Assembly: GCA_964348225.1 (NCBI GenBank)
Contig: CAYGBM010000036.1
Location: forward strand, 1-60,090
Direction of reading: 5' to 3'
DNA: 60,090 nucleotides
Source of the DNA: CAYGBM01 sp964348225
Lineage (GTDB): Bacteria; Patescibacteriota; Minisyncoccia; Minisyncoccales; CG1-02-41-26
Below the pieces are notes generated by a model that made no database searches, was not told the origin of the DNA, and saw only the letters and a program-made list of their open reading frames with translations. Position numbers and translations under genes: made by a program. Shown in pieces: positions 31,681-39,359 of the stretch. Within the stretch, counting starts at the first letter, position 1. Each line of letters begins with the position of its first letter.

Positions 31681-33369
31681 ATGAAGATTACCAAGGATTT
31701 ATTAAAGAAAATTTTAGTTAATTCAAACCTAATTTCAGCAGAGGATTTTACTTCCACGATAGAGGAGGCAAAAGAAAGAAAAGAGCCTTTGGAGGATTTA
31801 TTGCTAGAGAAAGGCTTGATTACAGACGAAGAGTTAGGTCGGCTGATTGCCGATAAAACCGGATATCCCTTTGTGAATTTAAGGGGTATACAGATAGGGA
31901 GGCAAATTTTGGAAATTATTCCTGAAATTGTTGCTAAAAAACAGAAGGTGATAGTCTTTAAAAGAACCAAAAAAGGCTTGGGGGTTGCGACAAGCGACCC
32001 TGATAATTTACAAATCAAAGAATTTATTGAAAGAAAAACCGGTGAGCAGGTTGTTTTTTATTATGCCACTCCCCGAGACATCTTGGAGGCTTTGAAGCAT
32101 TACCGCAAGGAAATCAAGGGGGAATTTGAAGAGCTTATTGGAAAAAGCCTGGAGGAATTTGAAAAAATTAAAACCTTACCAGCTCAGCCTTTGCCTATTA
32201 TTAAAATAATTGATCTGATTTTAAACCACGGCTATGAAAACCGGACTTCTGATATTCACATTGAGCCTTATGAGAAAAAAACCATTCTTAGGTACCGAAT
32301 CGACGGAGTTTTGCATGATGTTCTGGCTTTACCTCGAAAAATCCACGATTTTTTGGTGGCCAGAATAAAAATTTTAGCTAAGTTAAGAACAGATATCCAC
32401 GAGGCTGCTCAGGATGGCCGTTTTTCTTTCAAAAGGGCTGAAGAAAAAGTTGATGTCAGAACTTCTGTAGCCCCTATTACCGAGGGCGAGAAAGTAGTTC
32501 TAAGGCTGCTTTCTGAAAGAGCAAGGAGGTTTAATTTGGAAGATTTGGGTCTTGGGGAAAGAGACTTGGAGGTGGTGCTCAGAAACATCAAAAAGCCTTG
32601 GGGAATGATTTTGGTTTCAGGGCCCACGGGCTGTGGCAAAACAACTACTTTGTACGCTGTTTTAAAAATCCTTAATAAAAGAGAGGTAAATGTTATGACG
32701 ATTGAAGATCCCATTGAATATGATATTGAAGGGGTTAACCAGATACAGGTTAATCCAAAAACCAACCTCACTTTTGCTCAAGGGCTTAGGTCTATAATCA
32801 GGCAGGATCCAGATATTATTATGGTTGGTGAAATAAGAGATAAAGAAACTGCCTCTTTGGCTGTGAATGCTGCTATGACCGGACATTTGCTTCTTTCAAC
32901 CTTTCATTCCAACGACGCCCCCACTACCCTGCCCAGGCTTTATGACATGGGAGCTGAACCATTTTTAATCGCTTCAACTGTAAATATTGTAATCTCCCAG
33001 AGGCTGGTAAGAAGAATATGCCCCAAATGCATTGAGAGCTACGAGGCTTCTTTCACTGAGCTTGTTGAACTGCTTGGCAAGGATTTAGCATCAAGACTGC
33101 CAAGAAATAAAAAAAATAAAATTATGCTTTTTAAGGGTAAGGGCTGTGCTGTTTGTCAGAAAACAGGATATATGGGCAGGGTAGGTATTTTTGAGGTTTT
33201 AGAAATGCAAGACCCTATCAGGAAATTGGTTATGGACAAAGTTGATGCTTCTCAAATCAAAAAAGCTGCCCAAGACTTAGGAATGACAACGATGATTGAG
33301 GATGGCCTCCAGAAGATAGAGAGAGGCTTAACCACTGTTGAAGAAATCATGAGAGCCAGCAAACAGTAA
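31681..33369 (+). CDS. pilB: Type IV pilus assembly ATPase PilB
   Basis: Hexameric cytoplasmic motor of pilus extension (GspE/PilB family). N-terminal MshEN-type domain (about residues 1-150), then the ATPase core: Walker A GPTGCGKTTT, Asp box MTIEDPIEYDIEGVNQ, Walker B IIMVGEIRDKETA, His box TGHLLLSTFHSNDA, and the zinc-binding tetracysteine (CPKC ... CAVC) near residue 455-495. 562 residues, full length. Ends MRASKQ; pilC follows after a 52-base spacer with a tandem repeat. Confidence 0.96.
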   Translation: MKITKDLLKKILVNSNLISAEDFTSTIEEAKERKEPLEDLLLEKGLITDEELGRLIADKTGYPFVNLRGIQIGRQILEIIPEIVAKKQKVIVFKRTKKGLGVATSDPDNLQIKEFIERKTGEQVVFYYATPRDILEALKHYRKEIKGEFEELIGKSLEEFEKIKTLPAQPLPIIKIIDLILNHGYENRTSDIHIEPYEKKTILRYRIDGVLHDVLALPRKIHDFLVARIKILAKLRTDIHEAAQDGRFSFKRAEEKVDVRTSVAPITEGEKVVLRLLSERARRFNLEDLGLGERDLEVVLRNIKKPWGMILVSGPTGCGKTTTLYAVLKILNKREVNVMTIEDPIEYDIEGVNQIQVNPKTNLTFAQGLRSIIRQDPDIIMVGEIRDKETASLAVNAAMTGHLLLSTFHSNDAPTTLPRLYDMGAEPFLIASTVNIVISQRLVRRICPKCIESYEASFTELVELLGKDLASRLPRNKKNKIMLFKGKGCAVCQKTGYMGRVGIFEVLEMQDPIRKLVMDKVDASQIKKAAQDLGMTTMIEDGLQKIERGLTTVEEIMRASKQ

Positions 33370-33370
33370 A

Positions 33371-33406
33371 CCAACTCATCAACTTATCAACTCATAAACT
33401 CATAAA
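33371..33406. repeat. Tandem AACTCAT-type repeat before pilC
   Basis: Drifting copies of CAACTCAT/CAACTTAT/AAACTCAT fill the pilB-pilC spacer. Confidence 0.6.
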
Positions 33407-33421
33407 GTAATTAACTAAACA

Positions 33422-34480
33422 ATGCCTGTTTCTGCGGTTGAAAAAATATTTTTTGCTGAACATCTTTCTTTGATGATTAAAGGAGGGGTTACTATTAACG
33501 AAGCTTTAACTTCTTTAAGGGATTCAAGTAAATCGCCTGCTTTTCGCAAAGTTATAGACAAGATTTTAGAGGGGGTTTTAAGGGGGGAAAGTCTTTCTTC
33601 TAATTTTGAACGCCATCCCAAGGTTTTTAATAAGTTTTTTTGTAAGGTGGTGATGGCAGGAGAAGAAAGCGGTACTTTAGAGGAAAATCTGATGTATTTA
33701 GCTGACCAGGCTCGTTCTTTTTACCAGATGAGAAAAAAAGTCAGAGGGGCTTTGGTCTATCCAGTTATTGTTATAATAATGGCCATAGCCATTGCTTTTG
33801 GCGTATCTTTTTTCATTCTGCCTAAGATAATCGAAGCCTTTAATTTTTTAGCCGTGCAACCTCCCCTAGCAACCAGGATTTTAATAACCTCAAGTTCTTT
33901 TATCAAAACATATTGGTGGCAGATTTTAGTTGCCATGGGTTTTCTTTTTTTTCTCGTGAGAACGATAAAAAAGTTAAAGGTGGTAGGAATGCTCTTTGAC
34001 AGAATTGTTCTTTCTTTGCCTTTTGTTTCTTCGGTTCTTCGCAATCTTAATTTGGCCAGAGCCGCCAAGACTTTTTACACCCTTATTAAAAGTGGTGTAC
34101 CCATCTTAGAGGTAATAGGAACAGTTGCTCAGACTTTGCCAAGCCATGTTTACAAAAAAATCATACTCTCGATACGCTCTGAGATAGAAGCGGGTAAGAC
34201 TATCAGCCAGAGTTTGAAAAAGTTTCCAAAATTTATTCCCCCCACTTTTGTTGAAATGGTTGGGGTTGGAGAGAAAGCTGGCTCTTTTGAAGAAAGTTTT
34301 TCCTATCTAGCTAACTTTTACGAAGGAGAGGTTGATTCAACCCTGAAAAACCTCTCCAGCATCATTGAGCCGGCTTTATTAATTTTAGTGGGGATTTTTG
34401 TTGCCTTCATAGCCATTGCAATTATTGTTCCAATATATCATTTTCTTGGGGAATTTCGGCCCTCCCCTATGACGCCCTGA
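33422..34480 (+). CDS. pilC: Type IV pilus inner-membrane platform protein PilC
   Basis: GspF/PilC family platform that couples PilB to pilin assembly. Two T2SSF domains: residues about 8-130 (AEHLSLMIKGGVTINEALTSL, KVVMAGEESGTLEENLMYLA) and about 205-330 (AKTFYTLIKSGVPILEVI, VEMVGVGEKAGSFEESFSYLA). Three membrane spans, after each domain and in the middle (VIVIIMAIAIAFGVSFFILP). 352 residues, slightly short of 400 but complete. Confidence 0.95.
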   Translation: MPVSAVEKIFFAEHLSLMIKGGVTINEALTSLRDSSKSPAFRKVIDKILEGVLRGESLSSNFERHPKVFNKFFCKVVMAGEESGTLEENLMYLADQARSFYQMRKKVRGALVYPVIVIIMAIAIAFGVSFFILPKIIEAFNFLAVQPPLATRILITSSSFIKTYWWQILVAMGFLFFLVRTIKKLKVVGMLFDRIVLSLPFVSSVLRNLNLARAAKTFYTLIKSGVPILEVIGTVAQTLPSHVYKKIILSIRSEIEAGKTISQSLKKFPKFIPPTFVEMVGVGEKAGSFEESFSYLANFYEGEVDSTLKNLSSIIEPALLILVGIFVAFIAIAIIVPIYHFLGEFRPSPMTP

Positions 34481-34488
34481 TTGATTCA

Positions 34489-34926
34489 ATGAAGGAAAAA
34501 GGTTTTACATTAATTGAAATTCTTATTGTTGTTATTATACTAGCCGTGTTAGTGGTTATAACCGTGCCTTTGGGCATGGATTTTTACAGAGCCCAACAAA
34601 TTGACAGTCAAAGCAAACAACTTTTGCAGGTTCTAAGACAAGCCCGTTTGAAAGCCTTTTCAGGGGAAATGGATTCAGCCTTTGGTGTTTATTTTACCGA
34701 TAATAGTTATACATTTTTCAAAGGAGATTCTTATGTTACTCGGGATAAAGAATACGATAAGGTTTTTGAGGTTCCTTTGCTTTTGGACCTGAGCGGGTTG
34801 CAGGAAGTGGTTTTCTCAAAAATGGGAGGTGTTCCCAGTTCAACTGGCAATATTGTTTTGAGTAATAAGCAAGATAGCCAGACAATAACGGTTAACGAGG
34901 TAGGAAGAATTAATTTAGAGCTATGA
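34489..34926 (+). CDS. Type IV pseudopilin (GspH/FimT-like)
   Basis: 145 residues with prepilin signal MKEKGFTLIEILIVVIIL: basic leader ending in Gly, cleaved before FTLIE, then a hydrophobic helix. The C-terminal part is beta-rich (FGVYFTDNSYTFFKGDSYV), as in minor pseudopilins that prime pilus assembly. 8 bases after pilC and overlapping the next gene by 4 bases. Confidence 0.88.
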   Translation: MKEKGFTLIEILIVVIILAVLVVITVPLGMDFYRAQQIDSQSKQLLQVLRQARLKAFSGEMDSAFGVYFTDNSYTFFKGDSYVTRDKEYDKVFEVPLLLDLSGLQEVVFSKMGGVPSSTGNIVLSNKQDSQTITVNEVGRINLEL

Positions 34927-35564
34927 ATCCCTTAGAAATTTTTAGCAACAAGGATTCTAAAGAGAGGGGGCAATCGTTAATTGAGCTATTGGTGGCTGTA
35001 GGACTTTTTGTGGCAGTAGTTAGTGCTGTGGGGCTTCTGATTATGCAAAGCCGTTTTTCCAACCTTAAAGCTTCGCAGCACTCCCAGGCAAGTTTTTTAG
35101 TTCACGAAGCAATGGAGGCTGTAAGGTCTATTAGAGACAATAATTGGGATGATTTGTTAGACGGTTCCCATGGATTGGCAATTTCCAGTAGTCGCTGGGT
35201 TTTCCAGGGTACCGAAGAGGATATTTCTTCTTTTTTAAATAAAGGCAAAAGAAAAGTTATTATTGAAAGCATAGATGCAGATAGGAAAAAGATTACCTCC
35301 CAAGTGACTTGGGAAAACCCACGCGCCGAACAAACCCAAGTGGCATTAGTTAGTTATTTGAGTAATTGGCAAAAACTGACAGCAGACTATTGTGAGGGCA
35401 TTCCTACCCCTTGTAGCGCCATATCTAATAGAGGAGCTTGCCAAAAACAAGACGGTTGTTTTTGGCAAGGCAAATCCTGCTTGGGTGAATCAACGACTTG
35501 TGAAAACTTCTTAACTAAACCAGATTGTAATGGTCAAGATGGCTGCCAGTGGATTTCGTATTAG
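34923..35564 (+). CDS. Pseudopilin (PilV-like) with C-terminal Cys/Trp repeats
   Basis: 213 residues. The prepilin site is RGQSLIELLVAVGLF (Gly before QSLIE), followed by a pseudopilin head. Residues about 160-213 form two Cys-rich repeats of the type C-x8-C-x4-GC-x-W (CSAISNRGACQKQDGCFW and CENFLTKPDCNGQDGCQW), probably a small disulfide-stabilised surface module that could sit at the pilus tip. The start overlaps the preceding gene by 4 bases (ATGA). Confidence 0.82.
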   Translation: MNPLEIFSNKDSKERGQSLIELLVAVGLFVAVVSAVGLLIMQSRFSNLKASQHSQASFLVHEAMEAVRSIRDNNWDDLLDGSHGLAISSSRWVFQGTEEDISSFLNKGKRKVIIESIDADRKKITSQVTWENPRAEQTQVALVSYLSNWQKLTADYCEGIPTPCSAISNRGACQKQDGCFWQGKSCLGESTTCENFLTKPDCNGQDGCQWISY

Positions 35565-35567
35565 ACT

Positions 35568-36071
35568 ATGAAGTCAAATGGTTTCACTATAATTGAATTA
35601 ATTATTTATTCTGGTATAACGTGCATTATTCTTATTGTTTTTTCTTTTTCTGTTTGGCGGATTGTCGGGGGTAATGTTAAAGCTGGTGCTTTTGAAGAGG
35701 TTGAACAGAATGCAACTTTTGCTATGGAGAAAATCGCAAAAGCTGTAAGGAATGCTGCTTCAGTTATTACACCAGCAAACACTGGAGATGTCAGTTTCTT
35801 TTTGGAGCTTGAGATGCAGGATGTTCAAAAAAGCCCAACTGTTTTTGAAGTCTCAGGTAACAGGGTTACTGTGCAGGAAGGGGCAGGTGGAGTTTTTCCA
35901 TTAACCACTGACAGGGTTCAAGCAACCAACCTGCAATTCACCAATCTTTCTTACGACAACACCCCAGGAGTGGTTAAGATTGAATTGACCATTGAACACC
36001 TCAATCCTTCACAAAGAAACGAGTACGAGGCCACAACCTCTTTAGCATCAACTGCTTCTTTAAGGAAATGA
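35568..36071 (+). CDS. Type IV pseudopilin (PilW/GspJ-like)
   Basis: 167 residues; prepilin leader MKSNGFTIIELIIYSGITCI cleaved after Gly. The head domain has the pattern FEEVEQNATFAMEKIAKAVRNAASV of PilW/GspJ-type minor pilins. 3 bases after the previous gene, 4-base overlap with the next. Confidence 0.85.
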   Translation: MKSNGFTIIELIIYSGITCIILIVFSFSVWRIVGGNVKAGAFEEVEQNATFAMEKIAKAVRNAASVITPANTGDVSFFLELEMQDVQKSPTVFEVSGNRVTVQEGAGGVFPLTTDRVQATNLQFTNLSYDNTPGVVKIELTIEHLNPSQRNEYEATTSLASTASLRK

Positions 36072-36472
36072 CTCGCACAAACATTTCAATTATAAATAAC
36101 AATGGATTTATAGCTTTAACAGCAGCCATTATTATTTCAGGAGTTTTAGTTTTAGTAGCAATTATGGCTGGTCAATTAAGTATTGGCAGGCTTCAGATGA
36201 TATCTTCAAGGCAACAGGCTCTGGAAAGTTATTACACAGCCCAAGCTTGTGCAGAAGAAGCTTTAATGAGATTGAAAGAAGACAGCAAGTATAGCGGAAA
36301 CGAAACTATTTCTGTTGATGGCAGAGATTGTCAAATTCTTGGGATTGAGGGTAATTGGACAATCAAAACATCAGCTAATCTGTTTAACAAAACCAAGAAA
36401 ATAAAGGTAGCAATAGGTCAAATTGATCCTGAGGTTGTAATCAACTCTTGGGAGGAAGTGAGTGATTTTTGA
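36068..36472 (+). CDS. Minor pilin (PilX-like)
   Basis: 134 residues; a short leader with NGFIALTAAIIISGVLVLVA membrane helix, then a PilX-type head (YYTAQACAEEALMRL, SVDGRDCQILGIEGNW). In known systems PilX members carry a GFI/GxV-type signal without Glu5, as here. Overlaps the PilW-like gene by 4 bases and ends where pilM begins. Confidence 0.78.
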   Translation: MTRTNISIINNNGFIALTAAIIISGVLVLVAIMAGQLSIGRLQMISSRQQALESYYTAQACAEEALMRLKEDSKYSGNETISVDGRDCQILGIEGNWTIKTSANLFNKTKKIKVAIGQIDPEVVINSWEEVSDF

Positions 36473-36489
36473 AAATTAACCATATAGTT

Positions 36490-37587
36490 ATGCCCTTTAA
36501 TCTTTCCAGACAAAAACCTTTTGGCTTGGATATTTCTAATGATTCTGTGAAGTGTGTTGTTCTAGGAGGGTCGTTGTCATCTCCCAAGCTTTTGGCAATG
36601 GGCGATGCTTTATTGGAGCCAGAGGTCTTTACTGGTTTAAGAATAGCTGACAGAAAAAAGTTAAAAAAATCTATTATCAAGCTAATTAAAAATCCTCAAT
36701 TTGGAAAGTTAAAAACAGAAAAATTCATTTTCTCCTTACCCGAATCCAAAAGCTTTACCCATGTCTTTGAAGTTTCTGAGGAGTTAAAAGAGAAGGAGAT
36801 ACTTGATTTTGTGAAATCGCAAGCAATAGAGAATTTCCCCTATCCCTTGAAGGACCTTTGTTTTGATTACAACTTAAGGGAAAGGAGGGTGCTTTTGGTG
36901 GCTGCTCAAAAAAACGTCATCAACGATTACTTAAGTCTTTTCAAAGATTGCGGAATTCAGCCAATAGCTTTTGAGACAGAATCAATAAGTTTAGGCAGGG
37001 CTTTAATTGAAAAAGACAGCAAACCAACCCTAATTGTTGACATTGGAGCTGAGGTAACTAATTTAACTGTTTTTGATGTAAGTTGCTTAATGCTTAGTGA
37101 TTCGCTTGAGGTGGGGGGTGAAAGATTTAGCCAGGCTCTAATAGAAAAGCTTTCTGTTTCAAAGGAAGAGTCTGAGAGGCTGAAAAGGAAAGTAGGCATT
37201 GACCCTGGATTTAAAAAGGGCAGGGCATTTTTGATTCTTCAAAAAGAGATTCGTCCCATCATTGAAGAGATTAAGAGGCTAAGCGCTTATTTTAAAGAAA
37301 AAACAGGAAGGGACTTTGAAAAATTGATTTTGGCAGGGGGTTCAAGCGCAATGCCTTATCTTTCGGAATACTTAAAAGAGAATGTGGATATCTCACTTGA
37401 GATTTGCGACCCATGGGTTAAAATAAATATAGACTTGTTGAAAAAGAAAGAATACTTTAAAAAGGCTTTGGAAGTTAACCCTAATTTGTACTCCATTGCA
37501 ATTGGCAGTGCCTTGAGGGGCTTAATTAAAAATCCAGCCAGGGCCGATATAAATCTAATGCCTAAAAAGGTCGATAACCATAGCTGA
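36490..37587 (+). CDS. pilM: Type IV pilus assembly protein PilM
   Basis: Actin-like ATPase that forms the cytoplasmic ring linking the pilus motor to the alignment complex. Start at MPFNLSRQKPFGLDISNDSVKC, the usual PilM beginning; a TTG seven codons earlier overlaps the previous stop and could also be used. Motifs: phosphate loops FGLDIS and TLIVDIGAEVTNLTVFD, and ILAGGSSAMPYL near the end. pilN and pilO, its usual partners, are not next to it. Confidence 0.92.
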   Translation: MPFNLSRQKPFGLDISNDSVKCVVLGGSLSSPKLLAMGDALLEPEVFTGLRIADRKKLKKSIIKLIKNPQFGKLKTEKFIFSLPESKSFTHVFEVSEELKEKEILDFVKSQAIENFPYPLKDLCFDYNLRERRVLLVAAQKNVINDYLSLFKDCGIQPIAFETESISLGRALIEKDSKPTLIVDIGAEVTNLTVFDVSCLMLSDSLEVGGERFSQALIEKLSVSKEESERLKRKVGIDPGFKKGRAFLILQKEIRPIIEEIKRLSAYFKEKTGRDFEKLILAGGSSAMPYLSEYLKENVDISLEICDPWVKINIDLLKKKEYFKKALEVNPNLYSIAIGSALRGLIKNPARADINLMPKKVDNHS

Positions 37588-37599
37588 TAATTATTTATT

Positions 37600-38040
37600 A
37601 TGCAAAAAAGAGGCTTCACATTAATTGAGATTTTGGTTGTTATTGGGATTTTAGCAATTTTACTGGGGGCTGCGATTGTAGCTTTGAACCCAGGCAGGCA
37701 GTTTGCCCAAGCAAGAGATTCACAGAGGTGGTCGCATGTTGATGCAATTCTGAATGCGGTTTATTTTAATATGGCAGAAAACGATGGCGTTTGGACCTGT
37801 GCTGCAGGCGGTTTGCCAACTACAACAGCAACTGAATTGGCTTCTAGTGGCGGTTACGACATTTGCGACTGCCTTGTGCCAATACATTTAGCAAGCATGC
37901 CTGTTGATCCCACAGACGGCTCTTATACTGATTGCGCTACTTATGCAGCTGACTATACCATTATTCAAAATCCTACCACTTCCCGCGTAACTGTGGCGGC
38001 TCCAGCTGCCGAGCTAGAAACCATTAGTCTGAGCCGTTAA
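37600..38040 (+). CDS. Type IV major-type pilin
   Basis: 146 residues with canonical prepilin signal MQKRGFTLIEILVVIGILA (cleavage before FTLIE, Glu5 present) and the ALNPGRQFAQARDSQRWSHV helix common in CPR pilins. The head contains four Cys in CAAGG, CDC and DCATYA. Last gene of the pilus locus, followed by a strong terminator, so it may also be expressed at a higher level than the assembly genes. Confidence 0.9.
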   Translation: MQKRGFTLIEILVVIGILAILLGAAIVALNPGRQFAQARDSQRWSHVDAILNAVYFNMAENDGVWTCAAGGLPTTTATELASSGGYDICDCLVPIHLASMPVDPTDGSYTDCATYAADYTIIQNPTTSRVTVAAPAAELETISLSR

Positions 38041-38088
38041 CTTAAGAAGAGGCTGTCGAATAGCCTTACATTTATTTAGTGCTAGCAT

Positions 38089-38127
38089 CCAAAAATCCTC
38101 CCGGGTTGCAGAGGGGAGGATTTTTGG
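38089..38127 (+). terminator. Terminator of the pilus operon
   Basis: Perfect 14-bp stem CCAAAAATCCTCCC / GGGAGGATTTTTGG (38089-38102/38114-38127). The T-run lies inside the right arm. Confidence 0.88.
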
Positions 38128-38133
38128 TATAAT
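38106..38133 (+). promoter_or_regulatory. Promoter overlapping the pilus terminator
   Basis: TTGCAG (38106-38111) in the terminator loop, 16-bp spacer across the right arm, TATAAT (38128-38133). Would serve the zinc-ribbon gene at 38201. Confidence 0.5.
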
Positions 38134-38140
38134 GATATTA

Positions 38141-38185
38141 GAATCTTGGCTGCGGGACGCTCCCTTCAACAGCTTGCCTCGATTC
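38141..38185. repeat. Short relative of the atpK-atpE structured element
   Basis: Bounded by GAATC and GATTC; the reverse complement shares GGGAGCGTC-CGCAGCC and GA..CGAGG.AAG with the right end of the 19058-19211 element. Lies in the leader of the zinc-ribbon gene. Confidence 0.6.
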
Positions 38186-38200
38186 TTTGAATACTTTTTT

Positions 38201-38740
38201 ATGGTTATGTTTTGTCCTAATTGTAAAAAAAGGAGATTGAAGAAGGCTGTTTTTCAGAATACAGAGGTCGACTATTGCTCCAAGTGCCTTGGGCTTTGGT
38301 TTGATGGAGACGAGCTGCGTCAAGCCAAAGATGAAAAAGAAAAGGATTTGAATTGGCTAGACATTGACCTTTGGAAAGATGAAAAGAAGTTTAAAGTCTC
38401 ACAAGGCCTGAGGGCTTGTCCTAAATGTTCTGTTCCTTTATACAATGTAGGCTATGGCGATTCCAGGGTGCAGATTGATCTTTGCAATCTATGCAAAGGC
38501 ATTTGGCTTGATAGAGGAGAATTCAAGGGGATTGTTAAATATCTGAAAGAAAAGGGGGCCCGAGACCTTGCTAAGCACTATTTTAAGAATCTTTTGAAAG
38601 AGGGGGCTGAGATAGTCATAGGCCCTGAGACGTTTCAAGAAGAACTACACGATTTTGTCTGTGTGCTTAAGTTGTTAAACTATAACGTTGCTACAAAGCA
38701 CCCGGTAATCAGCGCAATAATATTAACGTTACCAAAATAA
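38201..38740 (+). CDS. Double zinc-ribbon (zf-TFIIB-like) protein
   Basis: Two zinc ribbons: CPNC ... YCSKCLGLWFDGDEL (about residues 5-45) and CPKC ... LCNLCKGIWLDRGEF (about 68-110). The C-terminal 70 residues are helical (LKEKGARDLAKHYFKNLLKEG). zf-TFIIB proteins of this type are widespread in bacteria with no settled role; nucleic-acid or protein binding is likely. I start at MVMFCPNC because upstream codons belong to a repeat element; the ATG two codons later is equally possible. Confidence 0.78.
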   Translation: MVMFCPNCKKRRLKKAVFQNTEVDYCSKCLGLWFDGDELRQAKDEKEKDLNWLDIDLWKDEKKFKVSQGLRACPKCSVPLYNVGYGDSRVQIDLCNLCKGIWLDRGEFKGIVKYLKEKGARDLAKHYFKNLLKEGAEIVIGPETFQEELHDFVCVLKLLNYNVATKHPVISAIILTLPK

Positions 38741-38771
38741 AAGGTCAGAAAATAATAAACAACGAACTATT

Positions 38772-39329
38772 ATGTTATTTGTTTTCTATATAATCTTAGC
38801 TGTAATTGTTATTGTCATTTTATGGCTGGCTGGAACCTACAACAGCTTGATTAGAAAGAAAAACAGAGCCAAAGAGGCTTGGTCAGATATTGATGTTCAG
38901 TTAAAAAGAAGATATAACCTGATACCTAATTTAGTAAGCACAGTAAAAGGTTATGCTTCTCATGAGAGAGGGGTTTTTGAGAAGGTAACCCAAGCTAGAA
39001 CTCAGGCAATGGGTGCTAAGGGAGTGCAGGAAAAAGTTAAGGCAGAAAACGTTTTAACGAGCACCCTAAAAACGCTTTTTGCTGTTTCTGAGAATTACCC
39101 AGAGCTTAAGGCATCTCAGAATTTCTTGGAGCTGCAAAGAGAACTTAGAGATACTGAAGATAAGATTCAGGCTGCCAGAAGGTTTTATAATGGCAATGTC
39201 AGAGATATGAACATCAAGATTGAAAGTTTTCCTTCAAACATTGTTGCCAGAATATTTAATTTCAAGAAAATGGAATTGTTTGAACTTGAAGATGAAGCAG
39301 CCAGAAGCGTGCCCAAGGTTGATTTTTGA
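38772..39329 (+). CDS. lemA: LemA family protein
   Basis: 185 residues: N-terminal membrane span (IILAVIVIVILWLAGTYNSLI), then the LemA coiled coil with AWSDIDVQLKRRYNLIPNLV, TRVKGYASHE-like SHERGVFEKVTQAR and ARRFYNGNVRDMN. LemA proteins are envelope-associated with an outward N-terminus; function is unsettled but they co-occur with DUF2207 proteins and HtpX proteases, as here. Confidence 0.96.
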   Translation: MLFVFYIILAVIVIVILWLAGTYNSLIRKKNRAKEAWSDIDVQLKRRYNLIPNLVSTVKGYASHERGVFEKVTQARTQAMGAKGVQEKVKAENVLTSTLKTLFAVSENYPELKASQNFLELQRELRDTEDKIQAARRFYNGNVRDMNIKIESFPSNIVARIFNFKKMELFELEDEAARSVPKVDF

Positions 39330-39359
39330 GAAAGTTCTTGTCCTTGCAGTTCAAGAGTT

